This document shows positions 1 through 11,308 of a stretch of DNA of 64,000 nucleotides, in pieces. Every line of letters begins with the position of its first letter. Within the stretch, counting starts at the first letter, position 1. The stretch comes from Eretmocerus hayati (taxonomy: Eukaryota > Arthropoda > Insecta > Hymenoptera > Aphelinidae), in the NCBI GenBank assembly GCA_029851415.1, contig CM056741.1, forward strand, positions 86,504,282 through 86,568,281, written 5' to 3'. Under the pieces are notes generated by a model that was not told the DNA's origin, searched no databases, and saw only the letters and a list, made by a program, of their open reading frames with translations. The position numbers and the translations under genes are program-made.

Positions 1-4
1 GTTC

Positions 5-961
5 CTAGTGCCTGCGCGTCGCATCTCGCTTATTCATGAGTACTCTCAACTCAGGACCAATCCAAGGAGCATCATTTTTCCGCGGCTTGATAGTTTTTCC
101 CGGCGCTAATTCATCTGTAACAGTCTTTAAGTTCTCATTCAAGCAGTGAATTGCGTCTTCCAAGCTTGTTCCAGCATTTTCAAGAGCTGTCCAGTCGCAG
201 CGAAGCAGACGGTCATTCAGCATCTCCGGAGTGATGTTACGAAAATTCCTATAAGTGAAGGAATTTTTTGGCGGAGTGGGAGTGAAGACGTTGATGGTGA
301 CGTCTATGACCGAGTGCCTGCCGAAACTGGGCAGGAGTCTGTTTTGAAAGTCAGTAATGGTGTCATTGTCATCTACGTAAATATGATCAATCCATGTATG
401 AGAAATATTGGGGTTGTGTTGGTGAGTCGGGCCATGCTGCACTATCTGTAAGGCTAGTTCTTCTGTCAGTCCAGCCAGTGTCTTGGTGTCGGGATGAGCA
501 GTATCCAACAAGTCAGCGTTTAGATCTCCCATTATAATTTTGTGACTATAATCTCCACCCAGTCGGCGTAATGAGCCAAACAGCCCATCATCCTTCTGCA
601 TGGCAATTTTTGGAGGTCTATAGACTACCACGGCTAATATTGGAGGAGAGTTGCCTTGCTGTACGCTACAGAAAAGAAATTCAGGCACGCCAGGTTTTCC
701 TGGGCCGGAAGTATTAGAAGAAACTAGTTTCTCTACTTTAAAATCATTGCGCACATACAAAGCAACCCCACCACCCTCCTTGTTGTGATCCTGTCTCAAC
801 AGTGAAAACCCAGGAATCTGAACGAGACTGTCATCCACATACTCATCAAGCTTCGACTCAGCGACCCCAAATAGATGATAGGAGGGATCGTTAGCAATGA
901 GCAAGCGCAGATGCTCAATCTTATCTGTCAGCGAGTTAGGGTTGATAGATCCCGCTTTCAA
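5..961 (-). pseudogene. LINE ORF2, endonuclease domain, stopped near the window edge
   Basis: This 318-residue reading frame is the N-terminal endonuclease/exonuclease/phosphatase domain of a LINE ORF2, which nicks the chromosomal target for target-primed reverse transcription. Visible motifs are the catalytic glutamate in VAESKLDEY, the GGGVALYVR block, the YRPP block, MGDLNADLL (the GDxN motif), WIDHIYVDD, and a terminal histidine block (FGRHSVIDV) where most relatives have SDH. It starts 42 bases after the ORF1 stop. A TAG at 5-7 ends the frame in the linker where relatives continue into reverse transcriptase, so the copy is probably broken here, but a frameshift rather than a true nonsense change cannot be excluded. 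Confidence 0.75.
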
Positions 962-1003
962 AGAACTACCACTCCCTCGTTTCTCCTCAGCAGCCGTACT
1001 TAG

Positions 1004-2731
1004 TCAGGGAGTTCTCGCCTTTTCTGCTGCCGAAGCACAACTCTGCTCCGGAACGGAGGCGCAGCTCTGGGTGTTGTTAAAGGGTGCACGAGAACGTTTC
1101 GGAACACTTCGACAGGCCGTTTGAATGACCTGCAGATTAGCAAGAGATTCAAACGTATGCGCTCGCTCACCATTTTTCCGTCTAACCCAGAAACGTCCGC
1201 CACTGTGCCAGACGTATTTTAATCCTAAACCGTGTGCAACTGACCTCAAGCGTATATATTCTTTATATTTCTCACGGCGGAGCATTTCATTCACATAGAT
1301 CTTACGATTTGGCACGAGAGCTTTCGTATCCGGGTCAAGTAAATCAGGCTGGATGTTATTAGCCGTGAAATAGTTATTGGTGATAGAACGTTTAGCTTGA
1401 ATCACCTCCCTAACCAGAATACTACTGGAGAGTTGGACCACGCATGATGGTAGTGTGCGTGAGATGGCAGCTGGGGCATGGGAAGATGAAATCGAATCAT
1501 GAATTGAAGGCCTCTCGCCAGACGTATGCCCCGGTTGCAAGACATGGACATCAGCAATGTCTGCCCTCTGCAGCTTTGGGAGAATGGACTTGAGCACTGC
1601 AAAAGAAATATCACATACCTGTGCCGGTGAGGCCACAGAACCTTTTTTCAAAGCACCATTTATAATTAGCTTGCAGCGCTCAAGACCGTCCCTACTGAGT
1701 CCACGTCCTTGTTCCCCAGCATATGACTGGTAAGGCTTGTCCATTCTAGGTGGAATGATGGGACGCGAAGATTGATGTGTTGATTCGGCATCAATATACT
1801 CATCATTACTAAATTTATCATTTTGCAGAGTACTCTGGTTACCTGTCAGTCGCTTAGTCAGACTGAAAAGCTGATCTCTCATTATGGAATCTTGCTCCAG
1901 AAGTAGCTGACGATCTAAGCGAAGCTCCTCCAGCTGGGAACTCTGCTTCTCCAATAGTCCCTTAAGAGAAGACACGCGTGCCAACAAACGATCATCCATC
2001 TCATTCACTGCCAATGTGAAAGATGGAGAGGTAATGGCAACGTCTCGTCGGCTCATAAGGGATTTTATTTCGTCGAGCTGATTCTGGAGCATCTCGTTCT
2101 GTTGGAAAAAGAGGTCCAGAGTACTCTGCGATATAAGTACCCAATTGTTCTCAGGAGAATTCAACGGCTTCGATGTTGGTGATGCTGCAGGTCGATCCGA
2201 GATGTTGGGGCTGCTACTCTTCTCCGATTCGACAGTGCACTCCACAGTTGGTGTAGTACGCAGCGACTGGGAGGCAATAGTTGGCCACGCATCTGTTTGC
2301 TGCTTTCGGATTTTCGCGGGCTCGACTTTGCTGGACTGGTGGCTGGTGGCGCCACGTGACGGAGACGAGACAGCAGTCGGTGGATTACCCCCGGCGAGCG
2401 CGAGACGTTTTCGCAGGCTTGTATTCTCCTTCTCTCTTTCTCTGGCTGTTTGCGCGTTGAATTGTGAGGCCGAAGTCGTCTGCTTTGACGCACTCAATGT
2501 TAAATTAGCGATATTGGTGTCGCTCACCTGCAGGCATTGCAAACATGTCACTGCTCCCCGGGATGATCTCGAGCACTCGACATGAGCTGATCCATTGCAA
2601 ATGCCGCATTCTCTGCTGCCTGTGCGTAAGGTGCCATTGCAGACACAGCAGATGTTTTCGCTCATCGCGCAGCAGACAGCGTCGTAGCAGGCCAGCGTAG
2701 CAGACGACTTCCGAGCATGCGCACTTTTCAC
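1004..2731 (-). CDS. LINE ORF1 protein with PHD-type zinc finger and FP25-like domain
   Basis: Predicted RNA-binding ORF1 protein of the CR1/Jockey-like element, 575 residues if the first ATG is used; a second in-frame ATG (residue 23, MSENICC) lies just before the zinc finger and is an equally good start. Residues ~28-66 hold a C4HC3 pattern typical of a PHD finger. The middle is Ser/Pro/Gln-rich. Residues ~195-300 form a heptad-like coiled coil (FFQQNEMLQNQLDEIKSL). The last ~130 residues resemble the baculovirus FP25-like C-terminal domain common in insect LINE ORF1 proteins (YVNEML, GLKYVWHSGGRFWVRR). The frame is intact. A decayed copy of the coiled-coil part is at 22321-22698. Confidence 0.8.
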   Translation of the reverse strand: MKSAHARKSSATLACYDAVCCAMSENICCVCNGTLRTGSRECGICNGSAHVECSRSSRGAVTCLQCLQVSDTNIANLTLSASKQTTSASQFNAQTAREREKENTSLRKRLALAGGNPPTAVSSPSRGATSHQSSKVEPAKIRKQQTDAWPTIASQSLRTTPTVECTVESEKSSSPNISDRPAASPTSKPLNSPENNWVLISQSTLDLFFQQNEMLQNQLDEIKSLMSRRDVAITSPSFTLAVNEMDDRLLARVSSLKGLLEKQSSQLEELRLDRQLLLEQDSIMRDQLFSLTKRLTGNQSTLQNDKFSNDEYIDAESTHQSSRPIIPPRMDKPYQSYAGEQGRGLSRDGLERCKLIINGALKKGSVASPAQVCDISFAVLKSILPKLQRADIADVHVLQPGHTSGERPSIHDSISSSHAPAAISRTLPSCVVQLSSSILVREVIQAKRSITNNYFTANNIQPDLLDPDTKALVPNRKIYVNEMLRREKYKEYIRLRSVAHGLGLKYVWHSGGRFWVRRKNGERAHTFESLANLQVIQTACRSVPKRSRAPFNNTQSCASVPEQSCASAAEKARTP

Positions 2732-2970
2732 TTTTCACTTTTCACTTTCAGCGCCAAGCACTGCCGACTCGATGTTGTAGATGGAGTTGCAGAATTGGAA
2801 TTATTCCTCCCAGGCTCGTGCAGGAGCCATGCAGCGATGCTCCAGATGTATGAGCCTGCAGGAGGAAATCCAATCTGCAAAAAAGTGCCACTCGGGACGA
2901 CGTTTTGATGGTTAAAGTCACATTCAAACACGGAGGGATGTGTAATGCGTGTGGATGTACTCACCGCCAG

Positions 2971-2972
<2 letters not shown>

Positions 2973-3012
<40 letters not shown>

Positions 3013-3015
3013 TAC
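2973..3015. repeat. (GA)n microsatellite and left target duplication of the R1-clade LINE
   Basis: About 17 GA units end in AGAGATGGAGTAC (3003-3015). The same 13 bases recur at 21996-22008, right after the poly-A of the R1-clade element, and are read as its target-site duplication. The LINE therefore entered at the edge of a GA tract. Confidence 0.85.
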
Positions 3016-3275
3016 CCCCGTAGGGGGCTTTGGGTGTGACCTTAGGGTTGCACTTGGAGCTTGAGGGAGTGACGCCCCTCCGGACCCGAGTCCTACACTT
3101 ACACTAACACACACACTACACTCCACACGCACCATACTTACGCTTGCTCGAGGATTACACAGACATACCAACATTATACAGAACACGCATCACACAACAC
3201 ACCACACCCGTGCTGGTCTGGTCCGGGGTCGGCCAGCATGCGATTCCAGGCCCTGGAAAAAGAAGAAAGAAGAAG

Positions 3276-5164
3276 ATGTCCAGCATTGACGGCAAGAATT
3301 CCCCAAGTAAAGCGGGGCCCCATTCGGATCTTGGGGGGGGGGGGCAACGATGCAAAGCGCGCGACCAGTGGCACACTTGGCTGGTGGACTCACGCGTAAA
3401 GCTACAAGCGATGGAAATACGCCTCTGGCGAAGATAGTTGGAGGAAAGGACCAACACCAGAAAGGAGTAGACCTCACCCCGAACAGCAGGAAGAGAAAGG
3501 GTCTGGGTGAGGAAGTAGATAAGCGAACGCTGAAGCAATCGAAGCTCACATTCTTGAGCCAAAAAGAGAAGAACGCGAAGGTTGCTGCAGAAGCGCAAGC
3601 GGCGGCAGACAAGCTGATGAAGATCAACCCCGCGATCAAGATCCAGCTTACGCAAGACAAGAACAAGGGAGACGATACCGCCGATTCCAGCTCGGATTCA
3701 GGGGACTCTAACACCACCACGGAGTCCCAGAAGTCAGAAGACACCCCGACATCCAAGGACTGTGACCGCGGACTCGAAGAAGGTCAAAAAACACCGGAGG
3801 ATATGGACACCGATCGGTTCCCCACACCTGAGAAGGCCAGTCGACAAAGAAGTGGAGACAAGGCCCCCGATCTAATGGAAGGATGGAGGGACTTGAGAAT
3901 GTGCCGAGAACAGATAGAGGAGAAGACTCATCTTCTCCTCGACCACCTGAACTTGGTCATAGGGATAGCCGAGTGTGCCTCCAACATCCCAGAAGGAACT
4001 CAGGGCGACATGGAAGAGCTCAAGAAGATTGGCCACGCTCTCGAAGGCCTACTTGCGGCAGACAAAGGGAAGAGAGCGGCTTTCGAGACCACACTTCTCA
4101 AAGCGGAGAAAACCCTAAAAATGAAGAGGAGTGCGCAGCCCTCTGGGCCAGCCGCGTCGGGAAGCGGCACACAGGGAAGGGGGGCGAATAAACCGGAATC
4201 GCGACAAGGGAAACAGCACGATACGAAGAGGACGTGACGCGGACATCCATCGGAAGCCCTCGAAACACCGCGCTCGACATCGACTCCTAATAGGACCAAG
4301 CAGGACGGGCCTTGGCAGGAAGTGGTCTCTAAGAGAAATGCAAAGAGGGCAAAGAAAAGTGGTCGATCAAGTGACACCGCTGGAAAAAAGGCAAAGATGA
4401 AGCCAAGAAGAGCGAAATCCGACGCCGTTCTCGTCACGGCAAACCAAGGTGGGTTAAGCTACGCAGATATGCTGCGCAAGATAAAGACGGATGACCTTGA
4501 TGAAGAAGTGGGCTCTAAAGTCACGGGCATCCGCAAGACACAGGAAGGACAAATCCTCATTGAACTGAGGAAGGGCACCGACGCTGCAGCCATCAAAGCG
4601 GCTCTGACACCAGTCGTCAGGCAAGAAGGGGCCGTCCACTGCCTCGCAAATAGCATGACCCTAGAGGTTCTCGGAGTCGCCTACGATGTCGACAAAACTA
4701 AAGTGCAGAAGGACCTCGCGAAGGCCCTACCAGAAAACGAAGATGGAGCCATAATAGTCAAGAGCCTGCGAAACGGCTCCCGAGGCACCCAAACAGCGGT
4801 TGTGTCCATCCCAGCGAGGCTCGCTCACCGCCTCCTGGACTGGAAAGAACCCAAGGTGGGATGGAGCAGAGTGAGAATCCGCGAGAAGGGAGGCATCCCA
4901 CGCTGCTATAACTGCCTAGAGTATGGCCACAAGGCCTCAGGCTGCAAAAAAGAGAAGGCAGAGGAACGTCAACCGAAGCTCTGCTTCCAGTGCGGTGAAC
5001 CAGGACACCTCGCCGCTACCTGTAAAGAGAAACCAAAATGCCTCAGCTGCGTGGCTATCGGAACCAGATCTGACCACAGGTCGGGCTCCAGCAACTGCAC
5101 AGCCTACCAAAACGCGAGGGCGACATATAGACGCAGGGGGGGGGGGGGGGGGAGAAATGGCTAA
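3276..5164 (+). pseudogene. R1-clade ORF1 (gag-like), broken
   Basis: Nucleic-acid-binding ORF1 protein of the R1-clade LINE. The likely start is ATG 3276 (MSSIDGK), but a run of 12 G at 3333-3344 shifts the frame; the long frame then runs from about 3350. A single in-frame TGA at 4235-4237 divides it into 295- and 280-codon halves, and no other stop occurs between them. Charged repeats and a coiled-coil-like stretch fill the first half. Near the C-terminus are three zinc knuckles: CYNCLEYGHKASGC, CFQCGEPGHLAATC and a third spaced CLSC...H...C, the number typical of R1/Jockey ORF1. The stop at 5162-5164 overlaps the ORF2 ATG, after a 17-base G run (5136-5152). Confidence 0.85.
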
Positions 5165-8100
5165 CTTCATCCAAGCCAACCTCAGGAGAAGCGTGGACGC
5201 TTGTGACCTCCTACACACTGCCGCCAAAGAAGGGGGTATCGATGTTCTGATCATCTCCGAACCGCCTCGGGAGCGCGAACTTTCCCGTTCCACATTCGAT
5301 CACTGGGGGACCGCTGTAATTCAGATCACGAATCCCGCGATCCGCGAGACTGAACCAGCTGTTAGTGGCCGCGGTTATGCTCGAAAGACCATAGGGGGCA
5401 CAGCTGTATACAGCTGCTACTACTCGCCGTCGCTCAAGACGCACGAACTTGAAGACGAGCTCCACGACCTAGAAGAGGATGTGAGGCGATGGGGGGGCAG
5501 TTATAATCGCGGGAGATTTCAACTCCAAAGAACCGACTTGGAGCGGGGGGCCGCGCGATAGACGGGGGGTAATACTCACTGATGCCATGGAGGCATTGGG
5601 ATTAGTGCTCGCGAACGAGACGGGGGTTATCACCTATTACCGGCACGACACTCGGTCCCGGGAGGGAAGTTCATCATCGGTCCTCGACCTGACGTTCATG
5701 AGCCCGTCGCTCATGGGACGTATGACATCGTGGGAAGTTCTGGACACGGAAACACTGAGTGACCATCGACATATTCGGTTTCGACTTAGGACTGACGGAC
5801 AGAGACAGACGACACGCAGACCGCGACCAACGGGGTGGCAGGTACGGAAGCTGGACGAGGGAAAATTCCGGGAATCGATAGAAACAGTCGAAGATCTCCC
5901 GATGAACTCCGCCTTGGACGAGGCTGTGGCGATGGTAACATCCGCCATCACGAGAGCTTGCGACGCGTCGATGCCTCGCAGGACAACACCATGTTTCTGG
6001 AGTAAACCAGAGTACTGGATCAACGATGAGATCAAGGCTCTACGAAGAACGAGCAACAAGAAAAGGAGAACCGCATGGCGATCAAGGAAGCTGCAACGAC
6101 CATCGCTGGCGGAAGATGACAGAGCGTACAAAGAAGCAAAGAAGGCTCTCGTTCTAGCCATCCGGAGGAGCAAAGAGAAGTGCTGGGGTGAACTGTGCGA
6201 CATGGTTAACGAAGACCCCTGGGGCACGCCATATCGCGTGGTCATGTCAAAGGTCCGACCCCGGAGGGGCAACCCAGGACCGACCGATGCAGCAACATTG
6301 CGCACCATCGTGGAAGACCTCTTCCCAGCAGGAGAACCCAGAGTTACATTCCCTACGGAGAGCGAAGACCCCATCCTGCTCTTCACTATGCAAGAGCTAC
6401 TCATAGCGGCGAAGAGAATGCCGAACGGCAAGGCCCCTGGCCTGGATGGCATCCCAAACGAGGCTCCGAAACTGGTCTTCAAATACAAGCCAGATCTACT
6501 CCTCGACCTCTTCAACATCTGTCTGAGCGCGGGAACTTTCCCGGACAAGTGGAAACGCCAGAAGCTGGTCCTGATACCTAAGGGTCAAGGAGGTCAAGGC
6601 CCTCTCAGCATGCTCGACAATATCGGGAAAATGTACGAGAGGATGGTGCTCAACAGGGTGGAAAAAGCCTACGAAGAAGGCGGTGGGCTATCACCAATGC
6701 AGTTCGGGTTCCGGAAGGGACGGAGCACTGTGCACGCGATCGAGGCGGTCCAAGAACGGGTTCAAGCGTCGGTAGGGAACCCATACCAAGGAAGAGGAGG
6801 ATTCTGTGCCATCATTGCGTTGGACATAAAGAAGGCATTCAACTGCGCGAGCTGGGAGCGAGTCTATCAATCCCAAGCAGGTAAAGTGTCCCCCTATCTA
6901 CTAGCCGTCACGAGTGACTACCTGCGGAACAGGACCCTCGTGTACGACACCGACGAGGGACAAGAGATTCGGGTACTGTCCGCCGGAATCGGACAGGGAT
7001 TGGTCTCCAGGCCGTTCAACTGGAACACCCAGTATGACAGCTTACTGTCTATCAAACTGCCAGAAGGAGTGATAATAGTGGCTTTCGCGGACGACGCGGG
7101 ACTCATAGTATGGGCTGACAATGAGGAACTCTTGGGTAGACGTGCGAACGAAGCGCTGGCCCGAGTCTACGAGTGGATGATTAGCAGGCTTCTGGAGCTC
7201 GCTGTCAAGAAGTGCGAAGCAATCGTGGTCACAAGGCGTAGGAAGTTTGACTTACCCCGGTTTTATATCAACGGGCAAGAGATTCCACGGAAGACAGAGC
7301 TGAAATACCTCGGTGTATGGCTCGACGACAAGTGGTCGTTCAAGAAGCACATCCAGGAAGCCGCCCAGAAGGCGAGCAGGGTCGGTGCGGCGCTCCAGCG
7401 GCTTATGCCGAATATCGGAGGACCCAAGGAAAAGAGGCGCGCACTTCTCAACACCGTCACTACCTCCATCATGCTGTACGGTGCACCCGTGTGGGGGAAG
7501 AGAGTAGAGAAGACCATCATCGAGAAGAGAATGGGGCCTGTCCACCGAAGAGCGGCCCTGAGGAGTATCCGTGCCTACCGCACTGTGTCAGGAGATGCGG
7601 CTTACGTATTGGCGAGTACTCCGCCCATCCACTTGCTCGTCGCGAAGCGAGTGAGGATCTGGGACCGCCAGAAAGTGATCGGAGCCGAACGAGTACTCAC
7701 TCCGACGATGAAGGAGATCATCCGCGACAACGAGAGGGAAACCACCCTTGAGCATTGGCAAACTGAGTGGGATTCGCCATCTGCGAACGGCAGATGGACG
7801 CACTGGCTGATCCGTGACGTAGCCAAGTGGGCGGAACGCACCCACGGAGAGATGGACCACTGGACGACGCAGGCACTGAGCGATCATGGTTGCTTCGGTT
7901 CCTATCTAACCAAGTTCAAGAAGAGGACGACCCCAGCATGTCAGTCATGCGGGGACGAATGGGATGACGCCGAACATGCCCTGTTCAAGTGCAGCGACAC
8001 CCGGAGAGAGCGCGCCGAGCTGGATGAATGGCTGGGTACTCAACTAACACCTGAGAATCTCGTCCCGTACTTGCTCCGCAACCAGGAGGCATGGGATAGA

Positions 8101-8184
8101 CTCACCGGATACATCAAGCTGGTGATGACCCGCAAAGGGGAGAAAGAGAGGGATGTAAGGCGCCTCGAAGCAGGCGAATTACAG
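5157..8184 (+). pseudogene. R1-clade ORF2: endonuclease, reverse transcriptase, zinc knuckle
   Basis: ORF2 starts at ATG 5157 (MANFIQANLRRS, a typical R1-clade opening with the asparagine of the endonuclease). A G run at 5491-5497 changes the frame: upstream reads in one frame to a stop at 5561, while the GDFN endonuclease motif (about 5514-5525) and everything after it are in the next frame. The RT palm carries FADD near 7085; motif B reads QGLVSRP where the sister copy at 35834 has QGSVSGP, so this RT is probably damaged. A CX2C...H...C knuckle sits near 7950. The sister copy shows that the natural stop (TGA after GELQ) lies exactly where the gypsy element entered; the apparent extension to 8268 is LTR sequence. 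Confidence 0.88.
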
Positions 8185-8185
8185 T

Positions 8186-9610
8186 TGCAACGTGGAACGT
8201 TGCAGCACGTTCTAGCTCGTCCCACGGAAGCTCTCGTCGTCACCTCGGGCAAAGTGATCAAGGTCTGATTTTTTGTTTGTCACACTTTTTTGTTGAGGTG
8301 CCCGAGGTGACGAGAAGAGGACGACGACGACGATTCAAATGGGCTGATGGCTCCCGCCACCAGCGTGGTGGCAGCACCGTCCAGCCCACCAAGTCGGGCG
8401 GCGCAGCGCTCGCGCGGGCTTGAGGAAGTCGCGCCGCGCATCGCCGGCCGACATTCTTGGGATGGCTGCCAGCCTGGTAAAACCTCCCCGTACTTCGCGC
8501 CTATAATTTCGCCGTGCTCCAGGAAGTGACCCAGGACGGGTCGTGTGATCGCGACGCGGGTGTACCGGACTTTCGGTGTGTGTGTGTGCGTGTGGGTGAA
8601 CCTAGTGAAGTGCCCAGACTTGTCAGCGCGTGCTGACGCGTGGCCACCCCACACGACCACATCTCGCCCAGGGTGCCCCGCACTTGGAGGGTGACCCGGA
8701 CTGGGCTCGAGAGAGCGAGAGAGAGCTGCAGCAGCAGTCAAGTGGCCCAGCAGCAGAGTAGCAACAGCGCAGCAGTAGCGCGATCATCAAGGTGCGTCCA
8801 GACGACGTCGACCGCGGTGAGTGGTATTGCGTTTTTCCCCGGGTGCATCCACCCACATCGTGACCCCCCCGGGCGGAGAGTCGTGTCCAGGGCTACCGGG
8901 TGGCCTATTTCCCAGCTCGCGACGCGGTGTGTCCCTTTTATCCGCCGACCCATCGCGTCGCAACCGTGTTCCTCCAACTCTCCGTGCCAATTTCGTATGC
9001 ACGTTTTGGGCCATGCTGAGCCACGCGGGTCGTTATAGCGGCCATTTTGTGTCATCGCTCTAACTTCCGGAGACGAAGGCACGGCGAGTTGGAGAGGGAC
9101 GGGTCCGCCAGCTGGGGAATAGCTCCCACCCCTCGAGTTAGCTCCGCCCACCGTGTATATGGGCATTTCTGCTATAAAGTGGTGCAGTGATTTTCGAGTG
9201 AGTGTATATGGGCGTTTTCGCTCCAAAGTGAGTTTCGCGAGATTGTTGCAGTGAGTTTATTGAACAACTTACGGACGATAGATGCATAGATCCGCCACAG
9301 ATGGCGTTGTAAACTAGTTTTATTGGCCTGCGTGCCTCGAAATGAGTTCCTAATAGTAATAAATTCCGTTGTAATTTCGTAATCCGGAGAGTGATTATTT
9401 TCGATCCGATATCTATATATATACAGTGTCCGCAGAATATTTTCGTGATTTTCAGGTGTTCCCAATTCGCCCCACCGTCCCGCCCCTCGTGGCGCGGGGT
9501 GCCTGGCCCTGACCTGATCCGGCCCAAATAAATGAGGTAGCGTTGGGTGGGTTTAGTATTTCAGGTGGATGCTCCAGATTATCCCTGACCCATCTTGCCC
9601 CCACGTTACA
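8186..9610 (+). repeat. 5' LTR of the gypsy element
   Basis: This 1425-base repeat is identical as far as I can read to 20064-21488. It contains a GT-rich tract near 8575, a TATA box at 9173-9178, polyadenylation signals AATAAA at 9358-9363 and 9527-9532, and two splice-donor-like sites (AAG/GTGCGT near 8790, GCG/GTGAGT near 8816). The second TATA-independent possibility is that transcription starts earlier and uses those donors. Short open frames in the LTR are not considered coding. Confidence 0.93.
9121..9240 (+). promoter_or_regulatory. Putative LTR core promoter
   Basis: GCTATAAAG at 9171-9179 is a TATA box. Start of transcription would fall about 30 bases further on, near 9203. Two related blocks with GTATATGGGC (9154 and 9204) flank it. 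The polyadenylation signal AATAAA at 9527-9532 is about 320 bases downstream, giving a plausible R region. No experimental support. Confidence 0.45.
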
Positions 9611-9628
9611 TGGCGATCCTGCCAGGAT
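9611..9628 (+). other. Primer binding site
   Basis: Directly after the LTR end comes TGGCGATCCTGCCAGGA, complementary to a tRNA 3' end (CCA plus acceptor and T-arm bases). From memory it fits insect tRNA-Arg(ACG) over about 17 bases. Position immediately at the LTR boundary fixes that boundary. Confidence 0.75.
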
Positions 9629-9889
9629 CACGGTTGACGCCCGGGTGCGTCCGGAACGAATCTGCGGACACTGCGCGTGCGCGTGAGAGCATTGACGCGG
9701 TACTACGCGAATTTAGGGTGAATCTCGGGCCCTCGGTGTATGCCGATGATTTAATATTATTCGCGTGCGATCCTGCGCGCCTACTCCCGAACACTCTGTG
9801 TCGACGAGTGTCATCACCCCCCACCCCCATAGTGCCGCGCATTCGCCCCGGCTCGCGCACAGTGACCAGTTTGTAAAATACCCCGTCGT

Positions 9890-10630
9890 GTGGGTATTCG
9901 ATTGAAAGCTCCTGACGAGTACTATTCGGACCGCTAGAGGGCGCTCCGCCATCGTCGCGCACACCAGCGCCACCTGGCGCGCGAGCTCCCTATTGACGCG
10001 GAACCCACCGTGTGGGTACTCGTTGAATCCATCTCGGCGAGTACTATTCGGACCGCTAGAGGGCGCTCCGTCATCGTCGCGCACACCAGCGCCACCTGGC
10101 GCGCGAGCTCCCTATAGACGCGGAACCCACCGTGTGGGTACTCGTTGAATCCATCTCGGCGAGTACTATTCGGACCGCTAGAGGGCGCTCCGCCATCGTC
10201 GCGCACACCAGCGCCACCTGGCGCGCGAACTCCCTATTGACGCGGAACCCACCGTGTGGGTACTCGTTGAACACGTCTCGGCGAGTACTATTCGGACCGC
10301 TAGAAGGCGCTCCGCCATCGTCGCGCACACCAGCGCCACCTGGCGCGCGGGCTTCCCATTGACGCGAAACCCATCGTGTGGGTACTCGTTGAACACGTCT
10401 CGGCGAGTACTATTCGGACCGCTAGAGGGCGCTTCGCCACCGTGGCGCACACTGGCGCCACCACGCGCGCGAGTTTCTTTTTGGAACAACACCCGTTGTG
10501 TGGGTACTGGTTGGATAGCTCTTGAGGAGTACTTCATGGTCCGCCACAGGGGGCAGCACTGTCGCTTCACCCTTCGGCGCCATTGACCTCCGGGAGATCC
10601 GACTAATATTTACCCCACCATGCGGGTACT
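9890..10630 (+). repeat. 122-bp tandem array in the gypsy leader with phased CTCF-like sites
   Basis: Six consecutive units of exactly 122 bases. Each carries a CTCF-like motif at one phase: CCGCTAGAGGGCGCTC at 9931, 10053 and 10175, slightly changed at 10297 and 10419, and CCGCCACAGGGGGCAGC at 10541. Units 1-5 also hold, about 35 bases on, a minus-strand match GCGCCAGGTGGCGCTGG within a near-palindrome. The array sits in the untranslated leader, the place where Drosophila gypsy keeps its Su(Hw) insulator. Binding is inferred. Confidence 0.8.
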
Positions 10631-11308
10631 CAAACTGACGCTCGTAAAGCACCGATATCGGTAGTCGCCTCCGTTTTGACGTCGAATGAAGTTATACGGA
10701 TTTTTCGTCGATTACGTGATTGAACCACGCGACTCGATTCCTACGAATTTGCTCGCTGCGATAAGCGGTGCGAAAAATTTGTTCCATCAATCAAGCCGGT
10801 AGAGGGCGTCTCCGAAAATTCCGATTCCGTTTTGGGGCCAATATGCTTCGTAGCTTTCGGGTTTTCGGACTATTTCCTGTAGAATATACACAACTCTCAT
10901 CGGATAGATCAACGGAACATGCTCTCACATCGCGAAGCTAGGTCGAGTAATGTATAAAATCGTAGGTCACTGTTCGACTCGCGCGGAATAACTCGAGGAG
11001 CTAGTGCGTCCCTACACCAATTGCGGACAACTGCGCAGGATACACGACTCTCCGTCCCCATCTGATTACATTGCATGCCATATTAATGATAGTAGTGTGA
11101 GTAGAGGTGGAGGGAGACTCCCGTATCCTTATCCTTGCCCAATTTCCCAAATTTTCCGTCGAGGATTCAAAACCTCAACAAGGAGTCCGCCGAGACAATC
11201 GTCTCAGCAGGGTCCGCCAGTGGGTTTTGGGGATCCGCCTATCTCATCGAGGGAACCAATACCTGAATTATTCCGCGACAAGTTGAGCGTCATCGCGTGG
11301 GCAGAAAA
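10631..11308 (+). other. Remainder of the gypsy 5' leader
   Basis: About 680 bases without a convincing ORF. One more CTCF-like match (CCGGTAGAGGGCGTC) lies near 10796, out of phase with the array. The stretch before the gag ATG has several splice-like AG sites but no clear signal. Confidence 0.5.

Larger units (their letters stand above)
1..2972 (-). mobile_element. CR1/Jockey-like non-LTR retrotransposon, 5' portion
   Basis: A LINE runs leftwards: about 240 bases of 5' UTR (2732-2972), ORF1 (2731-1004), then the start of ORF2 (961 down to the window edge). The layout of a PHD finger plus an FP25-like C-terminal domain in ORF1, followed by an apurinic-type endonuclease in ORF2, is usual for CR1/Jockey-group elements of arthropods. 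The 5' end abuts a (GA)n tract. A decayed relative lies at 22009-34060. The rest of ORF2 is off the window, so element age and 3' end cannot be judged. Confidence 0.85.

Noticed and set aside
2720..2755. GTGAAAA repeats (minus strand) resembling an interferon-type response element
   Set aside because: It is a short (TTTTCAC)n run at the start of a LINE ORF1; insects lack the interferon system and nothing else supports regulation.
8280..9527. Several ORFs of 60-162 codons in the LTRs (repeated at 20158-21405)
   Set aside because: They recur only because the LTRs are duplicated, overlap each other on both strands and show no domain.
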